Position numbers and translations under genes: made by a program. A DNA stretch of 31,953 nucleotides, taken from NCBI GenBank assembly GCA_902495325.1, contig CABUWK010000024.1, positions 1-31,953 of the forward strand. Reading direction: 5' to 3'. Position 1 is the stretch's first letter. Each line of letters opens with the position of its first letter. The notes under the pieces are model-generated. The model searched no databases. It was not told the origin of the DNA and saw only the letters and a program-made list of their open reading frames with translations. Shown here in pieces: positions 10,501-18,660 of the stretch. This DNA is from an uncultured Acidiphilium sp. (GTDB lineage: Bacteria; Bacillota; Clostridia; Christensenellales; Borkfalkiaceae).

Positions 10501-12294
10501 ATGGCGATTGACGAAAAGTTCATAGAAGAGCTGAAACAAAAGAATAACATCGTCGATATCGTGGGCAGATATTGCACGCTGAAAAAGAAAGGGAAAAGCC
10601 ATTGGGCGTGCTGTCCTTTGCCCGGACATTCCGAGAAAACGCCTTCGTTCACGGTAAACGAAGACGGGCAGTTTTTCAAATGTTTCGGTTGCGGAAGAGG
10701 GGGAGACGTCATCACCTTTGTCCGCACGATGGAAAACCTCGATTACGTCGGGGCGGTGAGATTTCTTGCCGAACAGTGCGGCATGCCGATGCCGGACGAT
10801 AACCGGGATTATAAAGAGATCGCCGCCGCGCGCAGCAAACGGGACAGGCTGCTTGCTCTTATGCGGACGACCGCGTATTTCTACGTGCATAATCTTGCGA
10901 AAGAGGGAGCGGCGGAACACCGCGCTTATCTCCGGAAAAGGGGAATGGACAAGTGTACCGTCACCGCTTTCGGGCTCGGGGCTTCTCTCGATCGTTTTTC
11001 CCTTGTGAATCACCTGAGAGAAAAGGGGTTTACGGATGAGGAAATGCTGCGATCGGGCGTATGTCAGCAAAGGACGAACGAGGCGGGGAAAACCTATCTT
11101 TTCGACGCGCAATTCGGAAGACTGATCATTCCCATTATCGATAATCTCGGCAACGTGATCGCTTTCGGCGGAAGGGTTCTTGAGGCAAAGCCTCAGTTTG
11201 CGAAATATAAAAACACGCAGGAAACGGAACTGTTTATCAAAAACAGGACCCTTTTCAATATCAACAATTTAAAAAAAGAAAAAAACGCGCACGGGCTTGC
11301 GAACGTCATTATGGTGGAAGGTTATATGGACGTGATCTCCGTGTACGGCGCGGGGTTCAAAAACGTGGTGGCTTCCATGGGAACCTCGCTTACGATCGAA
11401 CAGGCGCGCATGCTCAAGCGGTATACCGACGTGGTTCTCATCTGTTACGACGGGGACGCCGCCGGACAGCACGCGACGGTGCGCGGGCTGGATATCCTGA
11501 AAAACGAGGGGTTGGAAGTGAAAGTTGTCAGGCTTCCGGACGGGCTCGATCCGGACGACGTGATCCGCAGATCTGGCGCGGAAGGGTATCGGAAATGCCT
11601 TGACGAAAGTATTCCTCTCGTCGATTTCAAAATGGAAAACGCAAAAAAAGCATACGATATTTCCGATCTTTCCCAAAAGAGAAAATATATTGCGGAAGCG
11701 TTGAAGATCATCGGCGAATGCAGAATGGAGAGCGAAAAAGAAGAACTTTTGCGCAAACTCGGAAAAGATACTTCCACCACTTACGAATCGTTGCGGCGGG
11801 ATCTCTCCCTTCTCGGCGATCCGAAAGAAAAGCCGATGCCGCAGAAAGAAGAAGAGAAGATCGCCGTAAAAGAAGACGGGCTTTCCGCCGCGGCGCGGTT
11901 CGTGTTGTGCGCCTGTATCTTCAACAAGCCCTATGCGAAAGATCTCGAGCTTTACCGCTTCGCGTTTACCGATCCCGTGCAGGCAAGACTTTCCGACCTT
12001 GTGCAGGAATATCGCGACGAGGGGAAGGAGATTTTCCCGTCAAGCCTTTCCGGACAGTTTACGGAAGGGGAACTTGCGGAATATAACGCCGTTTTAACGG
12101 CGGGAGACAGCATTTTCGGCAATGAGACAGAGCAAAAGTATTTTACCGACTGTGTGGGAATGCTTGAAAAACACTCGATCGAACAGCAGATCGAGGCATT
12201 GAAAGATCTGTGCCGCTCGGAAACGGACACGGAAAAAAGGAAAGAAATTTTCAGAAAGATCGCGGAGCTCGACAAAAAGCGTTTCGCATTATAA
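10501..12294 (+). CDS. dnaG: DNA primase
   Basis: 597 residues from the ATG at 10501. An ATG at 10495 is also in frame, but GGGAGG at 10487-10492 would be only 2 nt from it and is 8 nt from 10501. DnaG makes the RNA primers for replication. The N-terminal CHC2 zinc module covers about residues 35-70, with the second half FKCFGCGRGGD normal. The first half reads CCPLPGHSEKTPSF, so Cys-to-His spacing is longer than the usual CPFH. The Toprim domain follows, with the acidic Glu273 in VEGYMD and the DGD pair Asp317/Asp319. The C-terminal DnaB-binding region is less conserved. Located between dgt and sigA. Confidence 0.96.
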   Translation: MAIDEKFIEELKQKNNIVDIVGRYCTLKKKGKSHWACCPLPGHSEKTPSFTVNEDGQFFKCFGCGRGGDVITFVRTMENLDYVGAVRFLAEQCGMPMPDDNRDYKEIAAARSKRDRLLALMRTTAYFYVHNLAKEGAAEHRAYLRKRGMDKCTVTAFGLGASLDRFSLVNHLREKGFTDEEMLRSGVCQQRTNEAGKTYLFDAQFGRLIIPIIDNLGNVIAFGGRVLEAKPQFAKYKNTQETELFIKNRTLFNINNLKKEKNAHGLANVIMVEGYMDVISVYGAGFKNVVASMGTSLTIEQARMLKRYTDVVLICYDGDAAGQHATVRGLDILKNEGLEVKVVRLPDGLDPDDVIRRSGAEGYRKCLDESIPLVDFKMENAKKAYDISDLSQKRKYIAEALKIIGECRMESEKEELLRKLGKDTSTTYESLRRDLSLLGDPKEKPMPQKEEEKIAVKEDGLSAAARFVLCACIFNKPYAKDLELYRFAFTDPVQARLSDLVQEYRDEGKEIFPSSLSGQFTEGELAEYNAVLTAGDSIFGNETEQKYFTDCVGMLEKHSIEQQIEALKDLCRSETDTEKRKEIFRKIAELDKKRFAL

Positions 12295-12315
12295 AACGGA
12301 GGAGAAACACGGTAT

Positions 12316-13371
12316 ATGGCTATTACCGAAGAACAGTTACAAGTCGCTATTCAGCAAATCGTCAACGATTATAAGGGGAAAGGGCAGATCGGTTCGGACG
12401 CGCTCTGCGATCGTCTGGAACGCATTTCCGCGGACGCCAATCAGATCGACGAGGTGTACAAGGCGATCGAAGACGCCCACATCCAGATCATCGACGATTA
12501 CGCGAAGGATAAAGATCTTTACGAACAGTTGCTGAAAGAAATCAGCATGGACGACCCCGTAAAGATGTATCTGAAAGACATCGGTAAAGTGCCGCTTCTG
12601 TCCGCGGACGACGAGATCGAACTCGCCCGCAAGATGATGGACGGCGACGAGGAATCGAAACAACGTCTTTCCGAAGCAAACCTTCGTCTTGTCGTATCCA
12701 TCGCGAAACGCTACGTGGGCAGAGGAATGCAGTTTCTCGACCTGATCCAGGAGGGAAACCTCGGGCTGATGAAAGCGGTGGAAAAATTCGACTATCAGAA
12801 AGGATTCAAATTCTCCACCTACGCTACGTGGTGGATCCGCCAGGCGATCACGAGAGCGATCGCGGATCAGGCGAGAACGATCCGTATTCCCGTACACATG
12901 GTGGAAACGATCAACAAGCAGGTACGCGTTTCCCGTCTTCTGTTGCAGGAGCTCGGGCGCGAGCCGACCCCGGAAGAGATCGCGAAGGAAATGGGTATTT
13001 CCGAATCCCGCGTGATGGAGATCCAGAAGATCGCTCAGGATCCCGTGTCCCTCGAAACGCCGATCGGCGAGGAAGAGGACAGCCACCTCGGAGATTTTAT
13101 CGAGGACGAACAGGCAACCGCTCCGACGGACGTTGTGGCATTCTCGATGCTTCGCGAACAGCTGATCGGCGTGCTTGACACCCTTACCCCGCGTGAGGAA
13201 AAGGTCCTGCGCCTTCGTTACGGCATCGACGACGGCAGACCGAGAACGCTCGAAGAAGTGGGAAAAGAGTTCAACGTCACGAGAGAGCGTATCCGTCAGA
13301 TTGAGGCGAAAGCATTGCGTAAACTGCGCCATCCGTCCCGTTCCAAACGGCTGAAAGATTTCATCGAATAA
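12316..13371 (+). CDS. sigA: RNA polymerase primary sigma factor (SigA/RpoD)
   Basis: 351 residues, typical for Firmicute SigA. Region 1.1-like N-terminus at about 1-75, region 1.2 'DPVKMYLKDIGKVPLL' at about 77-92, region 2 with 'QEGNLGLMKAVEKFDY' and the -10 melting segment 'FSTYATWWIRQAITRA' at about 165-180. Region 3 follows, and region 4 has the helix-turn-helix 'VTRERIRQIEAKALRKLRHP' near the end. It directs core polymerase to housekeeping promoters such as the TTGACG/TATGAT site at 6767-6796. A GGAGGAG site precedes the ATG. It lies 21 nt after dnaG and its stop overlaps the trmK start by one base. Confidence 0.97.
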   Translation: MAITEEQLQVAIQQIVNDYKGKGQIGSDALCDRLERISADANQIDEVYKAIEDAHIQIIDDYAKDKDLYEQLLKEISMDDPVKMYLKDIGKVPLLSADDEIELARKMMDGDEESKQRLSEANLRLVVSIAKRYVGRGMQFLDLIQEGNLGLMKAVEKFDYQKGFKFSTYATWWIRQAITRAIADQARTIRIPVHMVETINKQVRVSRLLLQELGREPTPEEIAKEMGISESRVMEIQKIAQDPVSLETPIGEEEDSHLGDFIEDEQATAPTDVVAFSMLREQLIGVLDTLTPREEKVLRLRYGIDDGRPRTLEEVGKEFNVTRERIRQIEAKALRKLRHPSRSKRLKDFIE

Positions 13372-14009
13372 TGGTTTTATCCGGACGACTCGAAACCATC
13401 GTCTCCGCGCTCGACGAAACGGACGTTTTTGCGGACGTCGGGTGCGACCACGGGTATTGTTCGAGGGAAATGCTGAAAAGGGGAAAGTGCCGTTTCGCCT
13501 ATCTTACCGACCTTTCCGCCGAAAGCCTGAAGAAGGCGGACGATCTTTTAAAAGGCGAATTTGCGGGCAGATACCGCGCGCTCGTTACGAACGGGCTAAA
13601 GGGCGTTCCCTTTGCGGATGAAGTTCTGATCGCCGGCATGGGCGGGGAGGAGATGATCTCCATTTTATCCGCTGCGCCTTTTTCACCCGAAAAACTGGTC
13701 TTGCAACCGATGAAGAATGCTGAGAAGGTGAGGGCTTACCTGATAAAGCATGGCTATAAGCCGATTATCGACTATACTTTTGCCGACGGCAAGTTTTATG
13801 ACCTCATAAAAGCGGAGAGGGGAACCTGCAGCTATTCCGAAGACGAACTTCGTTTCGGAAGGGATAATCTTCTTCGTCGCGGCGAAGATTTCGTAAGGAT
13901 GATCGAAGGAAAGATTGCCGTTTTGACGGAGGCTCTTCCGAAAATGAGCGAAGAAGAAAAAGAAAAAACAAAAAAAACGATCAGAAAATACAAAGAGGTG
14001 ATCGCATGA
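13371..14009 (+). CDS. trmK: tRNA (adenine(22)-N(1))-methyltransferase TrmK
   Basis: 212 residues. SAM-dependent methyltransferase that makes m1A at position 22 in the D-loop/D-stem region of tRNA. The SAM-binding motif DVGCDHGY is near residue 21-28. The family's 'GMGGEEMI' motif is at about 88-95, and 'LVLQPMKNAEKVRAYLIKHGY' style segments follow, with a helical C-terminal tail. The start uses the last base of the sigA stop (TAATG), so it is coupled to sigA. This sigA-trmK-nif3 order is common in Firmicutes. Confidence 0.93.
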   Translation: MVLSGRLETIVSALDETDVFADVGCDHGYCSREMLKRGKCRFAYLTDLSAESLKKADDLLKGEFAGRYRALVTNGLKGVPFADEVLIAGMGGEEMISILSAAPFSPEKLVLQPMKNAEKVRAYLIKHGYKPIIDYTFADGKFYDLIKAERGTCSYSEDELRFGRDNLLRRGEDFVRMIEGKIAVLTEALPKMSEEEKEKTKKTIRKYKEVIA

Positions 14010-14782
14010 AATTCAACGATTTGTTTTACCTGCTTTGCGATTACGCCCCTCTTTCTCTTTCGAAAGAGCTATGCGAAAGAGACGGCTTGCACGACAACAG
14101 CGGCGTGATCCTCTCGACCGACCGGGAAGTGAAAAGCGTTCTGTTTACCCTCGATCTCTCCCGCGCGAGCGCGGCGAAGGCGAAAGAACTCGGATGCGAC
14201 GCGATCGTGACCCATCACCCCGCGATCTATCATCCGATTTATTCTTTAAAAGAGGGAGATCCCTTGCTTACCTGTGCGAGAAACGGCGTCGGCGTGATAT
14301 CCATGCACCTGAATTTCGACGCCGCGCGTTACGGGATCGATTACTATCTGGCAGAGGGCTTAGGAGCGACAGAGCAGAAAATAGCGGAAGTTTTAGGGGA
14401 AAACGTAGGGTACGGCAGACTGTTTGACTTGCCGGACGTTTCTTTCGAGGCTTTGAAAAAACGTTACGAAAATAATTTCAACACGAAGAAAGTGTGGCTA
14501 TATGGCGATAAACACGCAATTATTCATAAAGTTGCCACCTTTTGCGGCGCGGGGCTCGATCCCGCGGCAATATCGTTTGCCCTGGAAAACGGGGCGGACG
14601 CCGTCGTTTCGGCGGATATTTCCCACCATGTTCTAACGGCAGCTCTGGAAGAGGGGCTCGGCGTTCTGTCGTGTACCCATTACGCCACGGAGAATTACGG
14701 CATGAAGAGGATTGCGGAAACTTTCCGCGACCGTCTGCAAACTATAAAAATATACTTTTTCGAAGACGAAACCTATCTTTAA
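14006..14782 (+). CDS. Nif3-like dinuclear metal centre protein
   Basis: 258 residues. Member of the Nif3/YqfO/YbgI family, ring-shaped hexamers with two metals per subunit; the cellular reaction is not settled, and the 'GTP cyclohydrolase I type 2' label seen in databases is not shown here. The metal-binding 'THHPAIYHP' is near residue 69-77 and the C-terminal 'ADISHHVLTAALEEG' provides further ligands. It has the short form without the PII-like middle domain found in the ~370-residue B. subtilis protein. The start overlaps the trmK stop by 4 nt, after an AGAGGTG site. Confidence 0.92.
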   Translation: MKFNDLFYLLCDYAPLSLSKELCERDGLHDNSGVILSTDREVKSVLFTLDLSRASAAKAKELGCDAIVTHHPAIYHPIYSLKEGDPLLTCARNGVGVISMHLNFDAARYGIDYYLAEGLGATEQKIAEVLGENVGYGRLFDLPDVSFEALKKRYENNFNTKKVWLYGDKHAIIHKVATFCGAGLDPAAISFALENGADAVVSADISHHVLTAALEEGLGVLSCTHYATENYGMKRIAETFRDRLQTIKIYFFEDETYL

Positions 14783-14816
14783 AAGAGGGCGTCGCGATCG
14801 GGAAAAGGAGTAAAAT

Positions 14817-15530
14817 ATGATTGAAAATTTATTGAAGTATCAGGAGATCGACAGCAAACTCAGAGAGATCGAAGTCGCGATATCGGGGAGCGACGAGAGA
14901 AAGAAAGCGGTCTCCGCGCAGGCGTTTTTAAAGAGCGTGAACGACAACATCGCGAAGCTCGATCAGCGCGCGGAAGATCTCACGGTGAAATTTTCGACGC
15001 TGAAAAAGCTTTACGAACAGCTTAAGGACGCGGAATCGGAATACGAGAACGTGGTGGAAACCTGCGAGGATTCCGACGAACTCGGGTATATCCGCAAAAA
15101 GGCGGGCGAACTCGGAGACGAGATCGCGTCTCTTGCCGGGCAGATCGAAAATCTTTCCCGCGATATTTCGGGGGTTTTAAAGGAGTTTTCTTCGTTAAGA
15201 AACAAAACGGCGGAAGCGAAAAAGCAGTATGCGGAATATCTGCCGAAATACAACGCTTTGAAATCTTCCCGCGAGGCGGAGATGACCGAGGTGAAAAAAG
15301 AGCTTGCCGCGCTTGAGAAAACGATCGACAAAGCCGCTTTGGAAAAATATAAAAACAAACGAAAGGACAAAGTTTTTCCGATCGTGTATCCGGTGCGCGC
15401 CGTCGGGAAAGAAGCCCACTGTTCCCGCTGCGGAACGGAGCTTTCCATGGCTGCATTCAACGCCGCGAAGAAAGGCGAACTGATCGAATGCGATAATTGC
15501 CAGCGCCTTCTGTACATTCCTCAGAAATAA
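14817..15530 (+). CDS. Coiled-coil protein with C4 zinc ribbon (CdsZ/DUF164 type)
   Basis: 237 residues. Residues about 1-185 are charged heptad-like helices that form a long antiparallel coiled coil. A C-terminal zinc ribbon has CSRCGTEL and CDNCQRLLY, with the four Cys at about 202, 205, 226 and 229. This is the zf-RING_7/C4-type zinc ribbon family, proposed in the literature to act on nucleic acids or ribosome-related processes; its function is not firmly known. A GGAG site lies 7 nt upstream of the ATG. It is the last gene of the dgt-dnaG-sigA-trmK-nif3 run, and a structured terminator-like region follows directly. Confidence 0.9.
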   Translation: MIENLLKYQEIDSKLREIEVAISGSDERKKAVSAQAFLKSVNDNIAKLDQRAEDLTVKFSTLKKLYEQLKDAESEYENVVETCEDSDELGYIRKKAGELGDEIASLAGQIENLSRDISGVLKEFSSLRNKTAEAKKQYAEYLPKYNALKSSREAEMTEVKKELAALEKTIDKAALEKYKNKRKDKVFPIVYPVRAVGKEAHCSRCGTELSMAAFNAAKKGELIECDNCQRLLYIPQK

Positions 15531-15535
15531 AATAA

Positions 15536-15635
15536 AACGGCTCGCATGCCGGAGACTGTGCCGTGCGGCGATCGGGATCGGGTTCGTTTCCGACCGTCGC
15601 GGCGGAAAAGCCTTCGGAAGAGAGCCGTTCTTTTT
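15536..15635 (+). terminator. Branched, terminator-like RNA structure (possible cis-regulatory RNA)
   Basis: AACGGCTC at 15536-15543 pairs perfectly with GAGCCGTT at 15622-15629, followed by CTTTTT. The roughly 80-nt interior can form two more helices: 15544-15548 with 15562-15566, and a longer arm 15567-15577 with 15588-15598 containing one mismatch and G-U pairs. A simple terminator would not need this long a loop. It ends the zinc ribbon transcript and may also control the MFS gene 60 nt downstream. Pairings were found by eye; no covariance data. Confidence 0.5.
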
Positions 15636-15636
15636 G

Positions 15637-15670
15637 TGCCGGAGCGGGGAAATTTTTATCCCGGACGGCA
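15637..15670 (+). promoter_or_regulatory. Hairpin immediately before the ribosome binding site of the MFS gene
   Basis: TGCCG at 15637-15641 pairs with CGGCA at 15666-15670, and CGGG at 15645-15648 with CCCG at 15660-15663, around an A/T-rich loop. The AAAGGAG site (15677-15683) starts 6 nt later. With the preceding branched structure it makes a leader that is almost entirely paired. Confidence 0.4.
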
Positions 15671-15690
15671 TCCCGCAAAGGAGAAATACC

Positions 15691-17442
15691 ATGAAACTGA
15701 ACTACAAAAAGACGATATTCGTCGGGTTCGCCTTTTTTCTGATCTGCGCGTTCTGGCAGGCGTACGACAGCATCGTTCCCATGATGCTCGTGAACAAATT
15801 CGGGCTCAATCAGACGCTGTCCGGCATCGTGATGTCTCTCGACAACGTGCTCGCCCTCTTTCTTCTCCCTCTTTTCGGCGCGCTTTCGGACAAGACGAAA
15901 TCGAAATTCGGCAGAAGGACCCCTTACATCGTGATCGGGACGGTGGTTGCCGTCTGCACCTTTTTCGGTCTTACGTTTGCGGATAACGCGCAGCTTGCGA
16001 AGATCGGCGACGCCGATTCCGTTACCTTTTACGAAGAACTGTTCGATCAGAACGCGGAGATCGCGAACGCCGAATACAGTTCGATCTACAACCGGGGCGT
16101 TCCCGAGAAATATTCCGTAAAAGATTACGCTTCGCAAATCGTTTACAACAAGAATTACGACGAGCTTTCCGAAGGGGAACAACTTACGGTCAAGTCGTGG
16201 TATAAGTCGATAAACAAAGAATATTTTGAGGATCATTCCGCAAAGGAAACGGCGTATGCATACATAAACGGCACCTATTTTGCCGTGATCTACGAAAACG
16301 GTTCTCCCTTTTATCTCAGGGAAAACGAAAAGGGGGATCAGGTGAAAACGGCTGTCGCCGCAACGGATCTCTCCAACGCCTATACGAGTCTCGTAACGCC
16401 GGCGAGAAGCGCGTACGCCTGGAACAAAACGAAATCCGAGCCGGGTGCGTTTATCTGTTTCGGCGGGCTTCTTCTTCTGACCCTTTTCGCGATGGCTTCC
16501 TTCCGGTCGCCCGCGGTGGCGTTGATGCCGGACGTGACGGTGAAACCGTTGCGGTCTCAGGCGAACGCCGTCATCAATCTGATGGGTACGGCGGGCGGTA
16601 TGCTCGTTCTCGTGCTCGGCATGGTGTTCAAAACGGGGAAAACGTTCAATCAGCTGATGAGTTACACCGGGTTTATCGGCGCGGTTTGTCTGCTGATGGT
16701 CGCGGGGCTTTTATTCTTCGTTCTGAAAGTCTGCGAACCGAAGTGGGTGAAAGAAACGGAGGAAGAATCGGTGCGCGAAGGAATCGAGACCCGCGAAGAG
16801 GCGGACGAGACTGCGACGCGTAAACTTGGGAAGTCGGAAAAGAGAAGCCTTATCCTCATTCTTCTTTCCGTCGCGCTGTGGTATATCGGTTATAACGCGG
16901 TCACTTCGAAATACTCTCTCTATGCGACGAACGTTCTGCACAAAGATTACAACGCGACCCTTCTCATCGCGCAGGCGGCGGCGATCGTTTCGTATATCCC
17001 CGTCGGACTGCTTGCCAGAAAGATCGGCAGAAAAAAGAGCATCCTTGCGGGCGTGGTTCTTCTTACCGCCGCGTTTATCGGGGCAACTTTCATCACCTCC
17101 GCTTCTTCCGGGCTTCTTCTCAACCTTCTTTTCGCCGCGGCGGGGATCGGTTGGGCAACGATCAACGTGAATTCCTTCCCGATGGTGGTGGAGCTCGCGA
17201 GCGGCGGAAACGTCGGAAAATTCACGGGGTATTATTATACCGCGAGCATGGCGGCGCAGATCGCGACCCCCATTTTGTCCGGGCTTCTCATGGACGCGGT
17301 CGGCAGCATGAAACCGCTGTTCTATTACGCGGCGTTTTTTGCGGGGCTGGCGATCCTTACCATGGCGTTCGTTCGCCACGGCGATTCGAAACCGGATGCG
17401 AAAGGGCATATCCTGGAGCACCTCGATATCGACGACGACTGA
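15691..17442 (+). CDS. MFS transporter, SLC45/GPH-like sugar carrier with large loop insert
   Basis: 583 residues from the ATG at 15691, chosen for the AAAGGAG site; an earlier in-frame ATG at 15634 lies in structured leader sequence. Major facilitator protein, probably a cation- or proton-coupled carrier for a sugar or glycoside. The cytoplasmic TM2-TM3 loop motif 'GALSDKTKSKFGRRTPYI' is at about 62-79 and its C-half partner 'LLARKIGRKKSI' at about 440-450. 'FRSPAVALMPDVTVKPLRSQ' is the family pattern after TM4. Between the third and fourth hydrophobic segments is a polar insert of about 145 residues (about 105-250), much longer than in typical carriers and predicted to lie outside the cell. 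The substrate cannot be named. The gene stands alone behind a structured leader. Confidence 0.88.
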   Translation: MKLNYKKTIFVGFAFFLICAFWQAYDSIVPMMLVNKFGLNQTLSGIVMSLDNVLALFLLPLFGALSDKTKSKFGRRTPYIVIGTVVAVCTFFGLTFADNAQLAKIGDADSVTFYEELFDQNAEIANAEYSSIYNRGVPEKYSVKDYASQIVYNKNYDELSEGEQLTVKSWYKSINKEYFEDHSAKETAYAYINGTYFAVIYENGSPFYLRENEKGDQVKTAVAATDLSNAYTSLVTPARSAYAWNKTKSEPGAFICFGGLLLLTLFAMASFRSPAVALMPDVTVKPLRSQANAVINLMGTAGGMLVLVLGMVFKTGKTFNQLMSYTGFIGAVCLLMVAGLLFFVLKVCEPKWVKETEEESVREGIETREEADETATRKLGKSEKRSLILILLSVALWYIGYNAVTSKYSLYATNVLHKDYNATLLIAQAAAIVSYIPVGLLARKIGRKKSILAGVVLLTAAFIGATFITSASSGLLLNLLFAAAGIGWATINVNSFPMVVELASGGNVGKFTGYYYTASMAAQIATPILSGLLMDAVGSMKPLFYYAAFFAGLAILTMAFVRHGDSKPDAKGHILEHLDIDDD

Positions 17443-17473
17443 CGATCGCTTCCCGGAACCGCAGGGAAGAAGA

Positions 17474-17989
17474 TCATAAAAATCGGCATAAAAAACAGGC
17501 GAATACGGTGGAAACGAAGGTCGCCGCGAGCGAGATCACGATCGGTCGCGGCGATCTTTTTTTATTCTTCACGCCCGAAAAATAAACGGCGGAAAGATAA
17601 AAGATCGTTTCCGAAGATCCGAAAACGGCGGACGCGCATCGGGCTGCGTAAGAATCGGCGCCGCAGGTCTTATAAATTTCGGTCAGCAGGGCAAGACTTC
17701 CGCTTCCCGAAAAGGGCTTTAACAGAACGAGCCCCGTGATTTCTCCGGGAATGCCGAAAAGGGAAAGGGCAGGGGAAAGAGATCCGATCACCCGGTCGGA
17801 AAGTCCGCTGCGGGAAAAAAGTTCCGTCAGTACGAACACGGCGCACAGATAGGGAAATAAAGTTGCGATGAGAGACAGGGCTTTTCCCGCGCCCTCGGCA
17901 AAGGCGTCGAAGGGTTTCACCTTTTTACACGCGGCGAAAACGAGCACGAAAAGAAAGATCGCGGGGACGAGAAAGGGGATGACTTTCAA
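17474..17989 (-). CDS. spmB: Spore maturation protein B
   Basis: 171 residues starting at a TTG (17989) that overlaps the spmA stop (TTGA) and has a GGGGGG site about 8 nt upstream. The frame stays open further upstream in spmA, but that extension is out-of-frame spmA sequence and is rejected. SpmB is an integral membrane protein needed with SpmA for core dehydration in B. subtilis spores. Family patterns are clear: 'FDAFAEGAGKAL' near the N-terminus, 'LLKPFSGSGSLALL' in the middle and 'GSSETIFYLSAVYF' before the last helix. About four membrane segments. It converges on the MFS gene, which ends 31 bp away, and carries that gene's terminator in its 3' codons. Confidence 0.92.
   Translation of the reverse strand: MKVIPFLVPAIFLFVLVFAACKKVKPFDAFAEGAGKALSLIATLFPYLCAVFVLTELFSRSGLSDRVIGSLSPALSLFGIPGEITGLVLLKPFSGSGSLALLTEIYKTCGADSYAARCASAVFGSSETIFYLSAVYFSGVKNKKRSPRPIVISLAATFVSTVFACFLCRFL
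17521..17565 (+). terminator. Intrinsic terminator of the MFS gene, inside the 3' end of spmB
   Basis: TCGCCGCGA at 17521-17529 pairs perfectly with TCGCGGCGA at 17546-17554, followed by TCTTTTTTTATT. It reads on the plus strand and ends the MFS transcript about 110 nt after its stop. The same bases encode the last membrane segment of SpmB on the minus strand. Confidence 0.75.
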
Positions 17990-18591
17990 TTTGCGATCCC
18001 CCCTTTTTTTCGGTATGCGCCCGCTTTTTTCCGCGGGGAATATTCCTTTTTCCTTCTCGTGAGACGGCACAGGATAAGCCCCGTGCCCGTGGACACGACC
18101 GTGGCGAGAAGGGTGGGCAGAAAAATGTCCGCCGGGGAAACAGAACCGGCGCGTTCCCTCAGCCCGATGACGGTGGCGGGCAGGATCTGAATGCTGGTGG
18201 AAGCGAGCACGAACAGGGTGGCGATCCCTTCGTCGTCGCCGCGGTTTGCCATCAGGGTCGTGGCGGAGATGCCGGCGGGCGTCGCCACGCCGCCCATGCC
18301 GAGCAGGTTTGCGCCGAGGTTGACGGAAATGTGTTTCCGCGTCTCTTCGTCCGCAAGGGGAAAGAGAAAGGAGATCGGCTTTTTCAGAAGAGAAGAGAGT
18401 TTCGCCGTCAGTCCAGACTTGTCCGCGATCTCCGTGATCCCCATCCACACGCAATAAACGGACAGGAGAGAAAGGGAAAGGGCGACCGCCTTTTCTCCCC
18501 CTTTCGTCATGGCGGAAAGGGCGCCGTTCGGATCGGAAAAGAGAAACGCGCCGACCGAAAAGAGGAAAACCAAAGTGAAAATTACGTTCAT
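17986..18591 (-). CDS. spmA: Spore maturation protein A
   Basis: 201 residues from the ATG at 18591 (MNVIFTLVFLF). The frame extends to 18729 but that part covers the metG promoter region and reads like random sequence, so the shorter start is used; the Shine-Dalgarno is weak. It is a membrane protein with the nucleoside-recognition-like 'gate' layout. Family motifs: 'ALSLSLLSVYCVWMGITEIA' near the N-terminus and 'NLGANLLGMGGVATPAGI' in the middle. It pairs with SpmB, coupled by a 4-nt overlap. Their presence suggests an organism that forms spores or descends from spore formers. The upstream region is shared with the divergent metG. Confidence 0.92.
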   Translation of the reverse strand: MNVIFTLVFLFSVGAFLFSDPNGALSAMTKGGEKAVALSLSLLSVYCVWMGITEIADKSGLTAKLSSLLKKPISFLFPLADEETRKHISVNLGANLLGMGGVATPAGISATTLMANRGDDEGIATLFVLASTSIQILPATVIGLRERAGSVSPADIFLPTLLATVVSTGTGLILCRLTRRKKEYSPRKKAGAYRKKGGIAN

Positions 18592-18625
18592 GTTACAACT
18601 TATGTGAAGATTCGCCCTTTTATGT

Positions 18626-18654
18626 TTTACTTTTTCGGGAATTTCATGTATAAT
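18626..18654 (+). promoter_or_regulatory. Sigma-A promoter for metG
   Basis: TTTACT at 18626-18631 and perfect TATAAT at 18649-18654 with a 17-bp spacer. The expected start is near 18661, giving a leader of about 166 nt, which is long for a housekeeping gene. The site lies in the 235-bp divergent gap between spmA and metG. Confidence 0.75.
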
Positions 18655-18660
18655 ATAAGT

